Origin: Conoideocrella luteorostrata
Taxonomy: Eukaryota; Ascomycota; Sordariomycetes; Hypocreales; Clavicipitaceae
NCBI GenBank assembly: GCA_032433595.1
Contig: JASWJB010000075.1
Location: 1-64,000, forward strand
Direction: 5' to 3'
DNA: 64,000 bases
Shown here piece by piece: positions 34,398 through 44,478 of this stretch. The position numbers and the translations under genes were made by a program. Each line of letters begins with the position of its first letter. Positions within the stretch are counted from its first letter, which is position 1. The notes under the pieces were generated by a model, which worked only from the letters and a program-made list of their open reading frames with translations, did not search any database and was not told the origin of the DNA.

Positions 34398-34950
34398 TTG
34401 AGATTTTCAGCGTCAAAGAGCTTTTTTTGTCTGACAAGGAAAGGAAGAAAGAAGAAAGAAGAAGGACGGTCATTTAAGGAGGGGAAAGGATATAGGTCGA
34501 CTTGGTGGTGTGGTAGTTATGACCATACACGAGGGTATGCACTCAATAAGTAATCAAGAGTGTAACGCTGTTGGGTGATAACGTAACTGATCCGATTCTA
34601 CTTCAGCTGTCACGTATGACTCACCTGAGCAATCTCTACTTCAGCGTCACGTTTGGCCATGCATGACTCACCTGAGCAATCTCCTACCCTTCATTCCTGG
34701 CCCGCCGCAGAGCTCCGGTTGAGGGGGGATTGGTTCTACAAAATCCAACATATTCCTAAATATATCCCTTATTTCTCAATTATGTCTATATTGATCTTCA
34801 TGCCTGCCTTCTTCCTTGACGGTGAAATCTATCTTGTCTATTCTTTGGCCTTCATGCTATGCAATAATATGGAATGAATGCTAAACACCCCTGTAGATAA
34901 AGTTACATTTTACGCAAACTTTACTCTGCGACCGGGGACAAGTCCCCGTT
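34398..34950. repeat. Possible LTR-like region with a 38-47 bp tandem duplication
   Basis: At 34598-34682 CTACTTCAGC(TG)TCACG ... GACTCACCTGAGCAATCT occurs twice in succession. A TGTTGGGTGATAACG word starts just upstream (34568), a common start of fungal LTRs, but no matching end or second copy is in the window. Confidence 0.35.
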
Positions 34951-35283
34951 CTAATCCTCCGCAGCGCAGTACCCTTCTCCGTGCTTGTCTGCCCATGACG
35001 GTCCGATCTTGGAAACTGTAGGCTTGATGAGCCTGTATAGTTTGCAGGAAGGGGTAGTTATGGTTCTGTACCGGCCGCAAAGATTTTTCTCGAGTACTTT
35101 TTGAAGATAAAGTCTCTTTTTGACGCTACGCTCCTTGTGTTGAGATATGAAAGACTCGGCGAGAAGTTGAGAGACGGGGCTTGACGTCCTCATCTGTGTT
35201 GTCAATCCCCAGCGTAGTCCGTTAACGTGTCGTTCTGTCGTAGCAACAAAATGCAAAAGTTAGCCACTGCTCCGACGCTAAAC

Positions 35284-35945
35284 TCAACAGTCTATGAGGT
35301 GCAGAATAATTAACTCGCCCCACATTCGCCGCGCTCGAACATCTCTCGGGCAAGGTACATGGCGCCTGGCCACGACGGGCTGGTGCGGTACGGTAGGAAG
35401 CGGTGATACAGTAGACTGAGCTCCATCAGGCACTTGCATATGGTACGGCAATCGATAGGATAGTCGTCTGCCTTGAACTAACGCCGCAAGAAGTTCAGAG
35501 GGCTGGGATAGATGGCGTATGGTGAAGCCGATAACCTTGGGGATAAAGCGCTCGCCCCTCACAATCCCGTCGCCCGTTACTTGGTCGTAGTCTAGGACTA
35601 TACTACAAAACTCTTCAACGTGGAGAACCTCGTGATTTCCTCGTAATTGCTGGCCAGCCATAGGACGGAGATTCCCAGAAAATGAAGACCCCCCAAGGTG
35701 TACTACCTTGGAAGTTACGTACCTGTCGAGTAGATTGATCGCGCGAGGAAGAGCGTCTCCGAGATAAGCGGAAGCGGTAGTGACCCTATATGAGCGAGCC
35801 TGCAGAGATAGTCGTTGCACGCCATGACAGGTGGTCCTGGTAGTCCATGTAGGATGGATGAGTTGGGCTGCGTCTTGCATTCGTCTAGATAATAGTTATC
35901 AAAGATTTCCGGGGGCTGACATCGACCAGCCTGCCCAAGATCCAA
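35284..35945 (-). pseudogene. A/B-type cyclin pseudogene
   Basis: Cyclin-box pieces appear in order on the minus strand but in different frames: LPLPLISETLFLA, then AINLLDRYVTSKVV, then LWLASNYEEITRF, then FIPKVIGFTIRH, then ELSLLYHRFLPYR and AMYLAREMFERGE. Each is a hallmark of the cyclin N and C folds of G2/M cyclins. At least three frameshifts and several stops separate them. Sequence on both sides (36093 to 35900 and 35256 to 34951) may hold more distant parts, for example SVKKRLYLQKVLEKNL, but I am less sure there. Confidence 0.65.
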
Positions 35946-36913
35946 GCCAGCCGTTGAAAGGAGAGTTGCTTCTGTCAGGAAGATCAGTGCCGTAAATAGC
36001 TAAATCAGTGACGGCATCATTGAAGGCATTATTGAAGCAGCTGAACAAGCTAGTGAGTAGCTGCAGGAGGCTTTCAGCTGTGTAAGGCATCATGAAATCC
36101 GAAGGAATCTGACGGATTAGTTGAAGTCAGGCATAAAAGAAAGGAATTCCCCGTCAATTCGGAAGGTATTACACATCATCAACATCATCACTTTCTATCC
36201 ATTCCTATCAATTTACACTGTGAAATTTCTCTGGCCTCAATAACATAACAATAGCATGATAGGTAGATACCGGCTGATTCTTTTCTGCAGATGGCAATGT
36301 CGCATGAACACATAGTCGCTCTGTCAAGTAGTGTACAAGTGTCCCGTGTCCTCTCGTGGGGTCAATAAAAAAGCTATTTCCGTTATCTTTGTACGAAAAA
36401 TAATGTTCCCTGTCTCGATAATCGTAAGATAATTGCAGACCGCAGACTCTCCTGCCAAGCCTCACACTGCTGGCGATGGATCTCTCAGAGCAGCCAAACC
36501 GTCATCCAATATTGAACGTGCAGAGCAGCAGCCGGCCTAGCAAGACAGGGCATGCGCATTTTTCTCCATAGAGGGGACTCTCCATGCGGGGGACAACAAG
36601 ATGTACCGGCCGGTTAACTCCGGCCGTGCTCGCTGGCGCCGACGCTACGGGAGGAACTTGATGGTCGTTGATACTCTGGTTGGTCAGTTGGTCAGTCGGT
36701 CGCGGGAGCTACCCGCTTAAAAACCACAAGACAGAACAAAACAGGCGGCCGCAAACCGTTTTTTTTAGCCCCGGAGCATACTTGCGCACTCGCTTGCACT
36801 CGCACGCACACGCACATGCCCAGTCGGAGAGTGGCGGTCCGAAAACGCTGAGCATTCTAGATGCGAATACGTGCATTGTGGCGTGCCGTCTTCCTCAACT
36901 AAGGTTTGTTTGC
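35946..36913. other. Region between pseudogenes
   Basis: Possible N-terminal remains of the cyclin pseudogene to 36093 on minus; otherwise no gene. GC-rich and low-complexity words near 36590-36660, CA-rich near 36790. Confidence 0.4.
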
Positions 36914-38340
36914 ATGGATAAAGACGATATCCTGTGGCAAAAACTCGACGATGCGGCCGACGAATGGTGTAAGTTCATTCGCATCGAGAAGGTATACCGC
37001 AGTGTCGGCAACCTCATCCTCGAGTACAAGCATGGTCAACCGGGATTGATGCATACCGTGACCAGGGGCGGGTATAATATCATATATATCCTCGAATACA
37101 ATGACGGCTTATCCGTCATCATGAGAATTCCAATCAAAGGCATGCTATGTCCTGTGCCAAAATTAACTTCCAGAACCACTGGCTAGAGCAAGCAAGCGTT
37201 GTCTTATTTCCAGACGAGAAAGCTCGCTGTGAAGTAGCCACTATGCGATATATTGCTGCTCACACCACTATTCCCGTCCTACGTGTCTACCATCACGCGG
37301 CCGGGGCCGCAAAGCCCACAGGCCTCAGCCCCTTCATTATCATAGACTATATCCCGCACCATCAAAACATGTCTAGAGCACTTATTGATCCATAGCGTGC
37401 CGCTGTGGAACGCCCAACCCTAGACCCAGACATTAGCCAAGATAAGCTGGAGCTTTTATACGCCCAGATAGCTAATATTTTTGTGCAACTATGGACTCTA
37501 TAGTTTCGCGAATTAGTTCACTCGTAAAAAACAAAGACAATGACTCTATTTCTATAAGGGACGTCATTTGACCCAAAACATGAATAACAAGGTTATGCAT
37601 ACCAACGTGCCACCAAGCATCTTACCATCTTGGACCTACGACTCGGAGGACAAGAGGTTTATTGCCCTCGCCGATATGCAAATAGCGCAATTAGCCATCT
37701 AGCAGAACAATGCCGTATAAGACGAAGAGGATGCACGCGATAGGTATACAGCTCGCTGGATATTCCGGAACCTTGCCATCGGGAAAAGCCTCGTGCTAGA
37801 CCACCCCCAAACTAACGGCAGTTCCCTGTTATTCACCAAAGACTTTAAGCCGGCCAACGTTCTTCTTGACCACGATTTACGTGTCGTCGGTGTGATCGAC
37901 TGGGAGTTCGCGTATGCTGCTACGGCATAGTTACCTTTGACCCTCCCTGGTGGCTGCTCCTTGAAGAACCCGAGTATTGGACTGGGGGGTACGCAGCCTG
38001 GATGGAAGCCTATGAACCTCGTCCTTAAACCTTTCTGAATGTTTTGGAAGCCGAGGAGATGAAAATGAACACGTCAAATCTCGCCAGAACCATAACCAAC
38101 GGCATATCGAAGCGTGATTAGTCGTTCTGGGGCGTATGCGGGAGAGCTGGGGGGAGCGGACTTGGATGCTCAACTATGTAGGTAGGAAGAGCTGGTCGTT
38201 TGATTATATCTGGTGAGAATTCCTGGATGAGAGATGCTTTGGGCTAAATGAGAACCGGGACTACCAAGCCAGGCTGGAGCTTGTGTCCGAAGGCCAGAAG
38301 AAGGCAAAGGAGTCCTTTATGAGGTGCAAGATGGAGATCA
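36914..38340 (+). pseudogene. APH-type kinase pseudogene with many TAG stops
   Basis: Begins MDKDDILWQKLDDAADEW; after a frame change near 37145 come EVATMRYIAAHTTIPVLRVY and SPFIIIDYIPHH, then, later, FTKDFKPANVLLDHDLRVVGVIDWEFAYA, the Brenner and IDWE motifs of the aminoglycoside-phosphotransferase fold, and PPWWLLLEEPEYW. Stops are mostly TAG (about 37394, 37500, 37699, 37927) at places where Gln (CAG) would fit, i.e. CpA to TpA changes as made by repeat-induced point mutation. The final helix region to about 38340 is recognisable (RLELVSEGQKKAKE). Confidence 0.72.
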
Positions 38341-38639
38341 GTGGAAGTGGCAAGAAAGCCACGTGTCCTGGTGGATACTTAATGGGTCGCTTGGCTGAGC
38401 TACTTATTTGAAGGTTTGTTCTCGTCCAACGACTGAAGACATGCTAGCGAATGCTCATGACGAGAGGCTGCAAGGATGACGGATGTGCCTTCTTCAACTA
38501 GTAAAAGGGATGAAAGGAGTGTTGCGAAATTAAATGGTCGTCGAAAACCCAATGTAAGCCTGGGTTCGCCACCAGGGGAGATACAAAACGGAGAAGATGA
38601 CCCTGTGGCAACACAAGACGACAACATCGAGAACCCCCT
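38341..38639. other. Short non-coding stretch before an LTR
   Basis: Nothing recognised. Confidence 0.4.
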
Positions 38640-38819
38640 TGTTGGACACATCACGTGGCCACCTTAAGGCGCCTCCTTTTATGCGGCGCAGGCATAAATA
38701 CTCTTCTTCTTCTTCTTCTCTTCTTATATAACCAAGCTACAAATTGAATACTCTGTTTTACCTATTGCTTCGTGCAAGAACCTTTTGACATCAACTCAGA
38801 AGCCCCTGTGCTTCCTATA
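38640..38819 (+). repeat. LTR family B
   Basis: TGTTGGACACATCACGTGGC start, a TTTTATGCGGCGCAGGCATAAA promoter-like centre, a CTT-rich run, and the end CCCCTGTGCTTCCTATA match the family B LTR at 59874-60076. It directly adjoins an integrase fragment. Confidence 0.65.
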
Positions 38820-39345
38820 CCACACCCCTCCAAGATGACCAGACGCTTGCCGCCACAATGGGGGTCTCCCGATTTCGACGTCAGAATGTTCCATTGCCGA
38901 AGCGCAAACGGCTCTGCTGGCGAGAACGAATTTGGGTACGCCAATCATGAGCCCCTGCGCACTCGTATCATCCACAGCACTCACGACTCCGCTCCCACGG
39001 GCCACCCGGGACGAGACATGCTTAAGTCTCTCATTAACCGGCAGTTCTGTTGGCTAGGCCTGGACCAGGATGTTCGCAGGTTTGTGTGCAACTATGGTGC
39101 GTGTGGGTGGAGCAACGCATGGAGTGAAAAGCGCCGCGGTCTGCTGAAGCCCGCTTCTGGTTCCTGAGAGAATATGGTTGAAGATATCTATTGACTTGGT
39201 CATCACGGACCGACTGTCGAAGAGGGTGATGCTCGAACTGGTGCCGGACATAACGGCGAAAGCGACAGCTAAGATAGGTGGACAAGTGTCCGGTACAGCA
39301 TCATCGAATTCCACTGTAACAATGTGGCAGCTACGAGTCATCTGA
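38820..39345 (+). mobile_element. Gypsy-type retrotransposon integrase fragment
   Basis: The zinc-binding H2C2-type region is readable: RIIHSTHDSAPTGHPGRDM, LINRQFCWLGLDQDVRRFV, CNYGACGWSNAWSEKRRGLL, followed after a frame change by the start of the catalytic core, KISIDLVITDRLSKR and LELVPDITAKATA. CNYGACG differs from the functional CxxC spacing. Only about 170 codons remain. Confidence 0.78.
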
Positions 39346-39734
39346 TGCTTTGCAGTGGAAAATTGTCCTTGATTCCTATCTAATTTGACAGGGAATTTGA
39401 CTGCTATTTATCTCTTTAGGATGCTTCTTCCGGATTCATTTATTCTATTGCTTCCGGCGATATCATACGCTTCCGGCAGCATCGTGCATTTCTTCACATT
39501 CACGGAATCCTACTCGATTCCGGGTGACACCTTTCGTGTTCTTGGCAGCTTAGGAAGGTCCTGCTTGTTGAATTTGATACCTGCATTGAAGGCTCCCTGT
39601 ACGGCATCTCTGAACGTGACTGGATTGAATTGATCAAATGGCTCAATTCCAAAGGTCTTTGATATCTGTTGTTTTCCATCGCTTGTTGCGGTATCAATTG
39701 CTTGTGCGTGTTTGTGAGCGCTAGCGTGTACGGC
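39346..39734. other. Non-coding stretch
   Basis: No gene. A TTCCGG(C/A)GATATCATACGCTTCCGGC patch near 39450 repeats CTTCCGG several times. Confidence 0.4.
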
Positions 39735-39910
39735 TGTTGCATGAAGCAGGCCACGTGGTCACCTTTTGGCCACGATATTTATACGACGATAGCAGGGCTT
39801 CCTCCCTGACTTGTTTCCTCTTCTTAGATAGACACCAGAGACTCACTGAATATATTGCATTTTGACCACATTGGTATCGATACTTTGGACGAGACACTGT
39901 GCAACCTACA
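39735..39910 (+). repeat. LTR family A
   Basis: Shows CCACGTGGTCACCTTTTGGC, the TATTTATAC box, TTGTTTCCTCTTCTTAGATAG, TGGTATCGATAC and the end CACTGTGCAACCTACA, matching 18102-18314. It is somewhat shorter at its start, which reads TGTTGCATGAAGC. Confidence 0.65.
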
Positions 39911-40215
39911 GTTAGATGACACCTCAACGAATATCTTGACGCGAGCTTCTGTACAGCCTGTCCCAGGAGCGAGGCACGCCGTCCACACGATGGCACCCTA
40001 TCAAGCATCCAATTTTTTTGGGCGCCGTCTAACACACAGCCCAGCGCCCGGCCCTTGCAAAGACCTTCTAACCTGAGCACGGTTTTCTCGTCACGTTATC
40101 TCGCCGATTCATCTTGTTCCGCCTCTTCTTTTTTTCCTTGGTCTCTCAGCACCGCTCCTCCCCTCGTCGCCAGTTTCTAAAGCCCAAGTTCCAGCAATAC
40201 GTGAAATCCCTGGTC

Positions 40216-40303
40216 GGCGTTTATTTTTCAGATACGCGACAAGGACAGAATCCCCGGTCGGCGTTTATTTTTCAGATACGCGACGAGGACAGAATCCCCA
40301 AGG
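40216..40303. repeat. 44-bp tandem duplication in the last exon
   Basis: GGCGTTTATTTTTCAGATAC and the following 24 bases occur twice back to back with one A/G difference. 44 is not a multiple of three, so the duplication shifts the frame of the last exon of the phosphorylase-ubiquitin-like gene and determines its C-terminus. Confidence 0.8.
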
Positions 40304-42630
40304 CTAGGACGAAACTTTGACCCGTTAGCGGGGAAATAGCCATCGATAATAGTTGGAGTGCAACTTACCTGCGGTAGAGTTATATCTGGTGGCGGGCTGG
40401 GCGACAAGTTAAGCCTGGGGTGCAAGGGTCGCATGAGGGAAACATTGTCATCTGGTGGCGGGCTGGGCGACAAGGTAAGCGAGGGGTCCAAGGCTCGCAT
40501 GAGGGAGACATCGTCGTCTGGATCTTGGGTCTGAAGAGCCGAATGTGCTTGGAACTGCTCATGCTGAGTACTAGGCGTCATGCATGTGAAGTTCGAGGTG
40601 GGTGTTGTCGTAACAGCAGCGATTGCCTCATCTGCCGCTTGTAGGCAGTCTTTCTTGGAGAGACCGCATAATTTGGCAATCGAAATAGCAATACTTTCCT
40701 GGTCTAGCGTGCCACTTAGGCTTAGGAGAACATTGTGCTTCGTGCTACTGTCATCATCATCATCATCGCTAGTCTTCACTACCAGATTAACGTTCACAAT
40801 CTCAACATGCCTGTACCTGCCAATGTCTTCCTCAGCGTTGTGGTGTTCTGGCCGTCTTTTACACGTCAAAGTGGGTTCGCGCGTTGTTTCGGGTGAACGC
40901 CTGTTCACATGTACGGTCTCGAGCTCTTCTACGCGTTGGAAGATGATGCCGCAGATCGAGCTGCACGATACTTTTAGCGTTGAGTGTCCAGGGTTAAGAT
41001 TGAGAACGTAGAAAGTACCACTGTATTCGCTTGTCTGGGCGACCTTGGTTGATGGAGTTGCACGATGGACATTGCGCTTTTGCTAGGTTTCGTTTTCTGA
41101 ATATCATACTCATTTTAAGGGTTTGATTGGGCTATGATGTACTTTAGCCATCTGGACGATTCATATAGGGTGTTGGAGAAACATACCCGGATGAGAGTTT
41201 CCCAGGGATTGCAGAAATCAAGTCTCTTTCCTGTTGCTTGATCTTCCAAAATCCACTCTCCCCGTTCTATCTTTCTTGTACCCAAATCTTTAAATCGAGA
41301 CTTTAATAACTCGATGAAAAGCTAAAGATTATTAGGCTCGGATTCTAGGTCCCAAGAGATGTAATGAAGACGTACCTGCTTTGAGTTGATTGTCTCTAGA
41401 TGGAATGGCAAGTGGCAGCCCCTGGCATCGATGACCATGACCACTTGGAGAGGTATTTGTGGTGGGATACTACTGTATGCTTGATGTGGAGCAGCCATCC
41501 CGCCGCCTATGGTTTAACAATTAGCTAAATGATCGGCATGGAGACCACGAGGCGCGGACAAGCTTACCTCCTGCGGCGTGTTGGCTACAAGCCAAGATGT
41601 CCAAGAGAGCCTTGGCTGCTGCTGCCGCAGCAGCAGCAGCGAAATCTTGCCACATCTTTTCCTTGTGACTGTCAGCGTAGTCGGAGACTCCCTTAACAAT
41701 AAGACAAGGAATTTCGGCCTTGATACCAGCTCCTTCCATCTCAAATGCTATAATCCCTTCAGTTTGTGCAATCTCATCTCGATCTTCACCCGACCTCATG
41801 ACTATATCTCCGGAGGCAATGGCGCCTATGTGAATTACAGGATGTTTCACATTGGAGGTGACGTCTTGCTGTAGACGTCGTTTTTTGTCAGGAAATTCCC
41901 TTGAGACCAAAACCGCCTCATCGCACCCAACATCATGACACGAGGCTTGGAGGGCCATGTCGCAGGTGTGCGTGTCATCACAACATGTTTTGGTGCCGCG
42001 ATGTCTATGGCGATATTGTGCCTCGAACAGATGGTCTTGTCTCCCACCGGGATACTCGTACCTCCTGCAATGATGGCTTTGATTCTTTTTAATATAGTCT
42101 TCCTTTAGCTCCTGAAGATACCGAGATGTCATATGCTCCAGCCGCTGTCGAAGCTGGTCCATCTCCAAAGCGCGGAAGACAGATCGAAGGCTGCGACTCT
42201 GACTCCCAAGATTGTCAGCACCTGATTTTTTCGGGCGGAATCGATCTGGGTATTTTCGGCCGAAATCGAACTGAATAATAGAGTCACCGATGACGATGTC
42301 GCCTAAGAATATCTCGCTACCAGTTCGGCCTGATCGAGGAACTGCGCCGCAGATACCCGTAAGGAGGGCAAGGCGAATGTTGCGATAATTTGCCTTGAGT
42401 GCCGCAGCCCCCGCCGCCGCATGGATCTTTCCAATACCAGGCAGGAGAGCGAGCACTACATTATGTTTTCCAATTCGGCCATGGATATAGAAGTTCGGGT
42501 CTCTCGTGATTGTATGGGTGTGGTCGTCCCAAAGCTCGTCAAAGACATACGAGACTGCGTTGGATTCCAGAGCTAATGCGCAAATGATGGCAATTTCGAA
42601 ATCATTTCGCGTCGCTGGCCTCCCGCTCAT
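40228..42630 (-). CDS. Nucleoside-phosphorylase domain - ubiquitin-like domain - zinc knuckle protein
   Basis: Six exons fit in phase (42630-41568, 41506-41376, 41321-41187, 41131-41019, 40960-40369, 40314-40228; 706 aa). Residues 1-354 are a PNP/UDP-phosphorylase-type domain: RNDFEIAIICALALESNAV, LALLTGICGAVP, IAFEMEGAGI and VKGVSDYADSHKEKMW, followed by an Ala run. A GTAAGC intron then joins a fungal ubiquitin-like domain (VVMVIDARGCHLPFHLE, FKDLGTRKIERGEWILED, NPWETLIR|PNQTLKMSMIFR), then a CPSC...CSIC knuckle completed by the next intron. The C-terminal part is acidic and Pro-rich with a 22-residue repeat (SLMRALDPSLTLSPSPPPDD-type). PNP domains are frequent N-terminal modules of fungal NLR-like proteins; here there is no ATPase. 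Function unknown; a nucleoside-cleaving effector or sensor is plausible. The 40230-40310 exon is the least certain. Confidence 0.8.
40381..40512. repeat. 66-bp in-frame coding repeat, two copies
   Basis: TCTGGTGGCGGGCTGGGCGA begins each copy (about 40384 and 40450); both end CGCATGAGGGA(A/G)AC. It encodes a 22-residue Pro/Ser-rich repeat in the acidic tail of the phosphorylase-ubiquitin-like protein. Confidence 0.8.
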
Positions 42631-43110
42631 CTTGCCACGGTTTCGGACGTCCGTCTTCGAATAAAGTGGATCGCAATAAGCATCCCAGCTCCTGCCAGGA
42701 CCACACTGAAGACTGCAGATATAATTTAATAAAATAGCATTGAAAATGGACAATCCTGTCAACAACACCTGACGTACTCCCACCCCGCCTCGTCACGGGA
42801 CGTTGTTGGTCAAAACAACCAGTCAGATTTGTGTCTTCCAGTAAACCGACTCCACTGTTCCTACGCTTTGCAGCAGCGGGTTGAGGCGCTGAACCTTTCC
42901 CAGCGAAGTACATTTAGGTTTTAGGCGGGCAGCCAAGGGGCGCACGGCGCGGGGTTTCGCGCCCGCAGGCATAGGCATGCAGGCCAAATTCCGCAAATAT
43001 CACAAAGCATCATGCCCTAGTGCTTATGTCGATACTCACGGTTGAATTGTCTGTCGTGTGTCGTCCCTAAATAGTCGTAAATACCACGGGATCAACTGGC
43101 AATTGAGACT
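42631..43110. other. Intergenic region upstream of the phosphorylase-ubiquitin-like gene
   Basis: An open minus frame continues to 42783 without conserved sequence. A GC-rich GGGGCGCACGGCGCGGGG patch near 42936. No other gene. Confidence 0.45.
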
Positions 43111-43280
43111 GCAGGACTGGTGGGCGAAATGCCATTTTTGGCCGTCGGTGGAATTTGTGATTATGCAGATTCTCACAAGAGTAAACCGTGGCAGAATGAC
43201 GCGGATGCGGCTGCTGCAGCGTATGCCAAGGAGCTTCTTTCAGATGCGCCAGCGAAAGTTCTGGGAAAAGGTCGTCACTG
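43111..43280 (+). pseudogene. C-terminal fragment of a second nucleoside-phosphorylase domain
   Basis: In one plus frame: [20 protein letters not shown] followed by [23 protein letters not shown], the end of a PNP domain as in the gene at 40.2 kb but in opposite orientation. The N-terminal 250 residues are absent and a TGA closes the frame. [10 protein letters not shown] is the conserved motif; it is closer to the general fungal consensus than the complete copy's GVSDYADSHK, so it is a separate paralogue rather than a recent duplicate. Confidence 0.75.
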
Positions 43281-43953
43281 ACCGACCTGGCTTCAGACTT
43301 TTATCAGCCATGCTGGGGGGGGAGTGGGGGGAATGCTCGTGAGGGAGATGCTCTAGGAGGAGATGCTTGCTGCGGGGATGCCCGCATGGAGGAGCTCTTA
43401 GCACCAGAAAGCTTTTATGCGATGGTAGCAAGTTATCGTCTAGTGTCTATTGGGCTTAACAGAGAGGTTTAATTTGTCGTTTAAAAGCAAGCGATTTTCA
43501 CAATTGGTTTGCAGCAGTGGAACCAATCTTGCTGAAGATTTTCCTGCCATCTTTAAGCAGCATAATTGGCACTGCGGACAAGATTACGGTGCGACGAAAT
43601 AAAGCCGTGCGCTCCGGCAACTGCTGGCCTAACTACAGGGAGACCCCTTCTAAATTTGTCAAATCTATCGCCGACCGCAGCACCTAACAACATGATTGCT
43701 GCGCAGGGAGATATCACATTCAGGTGTATCATTCGGAGCATCCACGAAGATGGTAAGAACTGCCAGCAGCCTGCAAATAAACTAAATCTGCATTAACCAT
43801 GGTGGCCTGGCTCAGATGCGCCTCAGAATATAGAGTTTAGCCACAAATAGAAAAAGTCTATGCTTCTCAGGATGGTTAGAAGCAATATTCGTGGCAAGCA
43901 TAGTATTCCCGGAGAAATATCCCTTTACTGCTCCAAATTACTCGCACGGCAAA
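43281..43953. other. Region downstream of the phosphorylase fragment
   Basis: No recognised gene. A G-run (GGGGGGGAGTGGGGGG) at 43315-43330. Confidence 0.4.
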
Positions 43954-44478
43954 ATGAGCTTGAAGGATAGAATCACTAATCTGTTTTTGAACCTCGGCCC
44001 GATTTTGAGAGACCATGAGACCTTAATTGTTCTCTACAACAATCAGATTCCAATTGCTGGTGGTGGTTGTGGCGGGGGTGCTATCGTTCAGTCCTCAACC
44101 GGCCTCTGTGTAGCTGGTGGAGGAGGAGCAGGCGGTGGAATTGAGATAGATATAGATGGGAACCCCACCGGAGACCCCACCGGAGACCCCATCGGAGGCT
44201 ATGGACTGAGTGCAGATGCATGTGGGCCAGACATCAAGGTGGTTACGGGGCAAAGGCCATGGCGGCACAGCTACATAGCACTAGCGACGAGTCTAGGGAG
44301 GACGGTGGTGGCGAACTTCTGTCACTGCACAAGCAACCATCCACTTCTGGTAGCTAAGAGGGCTATACAGGTGCAGGGACGGTTTAGTGGTCTACATCCA
44401 GCTATGTACCACCCAAGTTTAGACATCCTTCACCTACTCGTCTCTTCGACCAACAGTTCGGCGAGTGATGTATTTTAA
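43954..44478 (+). CDS. Gly-rich hypothetical protein (uncertain)
   Basis: A 174-codon frame from ATG 43954. The N-terminus MSLKDRITNLFLNLGPILRD looks helical; then IAGGGCGGGAIVQ and a GGGGAGGG run, and three imperfect GDPTGDP-type repeats made of 12-bp DNA repeats. The rest lacks features. The frame also extends upstream without stop to 43891. May be coding or a chance open frame in Gly-rich sequence. Confidence 0.3.
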   Translation: MSLKDRITNLFLNLGPILRDHETLIVLYNNQIPIAGGGCGGGAIVQSSTGLCVAGGGGAGGGIEIDIDGNPTGDPTGDPIGGYGLSADACGPDIKVVTGQRPWRHSYIALATSLGRTVVANFCHCTSNHPLLVAKRAIQVQGRFSGLHPAMYHPSLDILHLLVSSTNSSASDVF

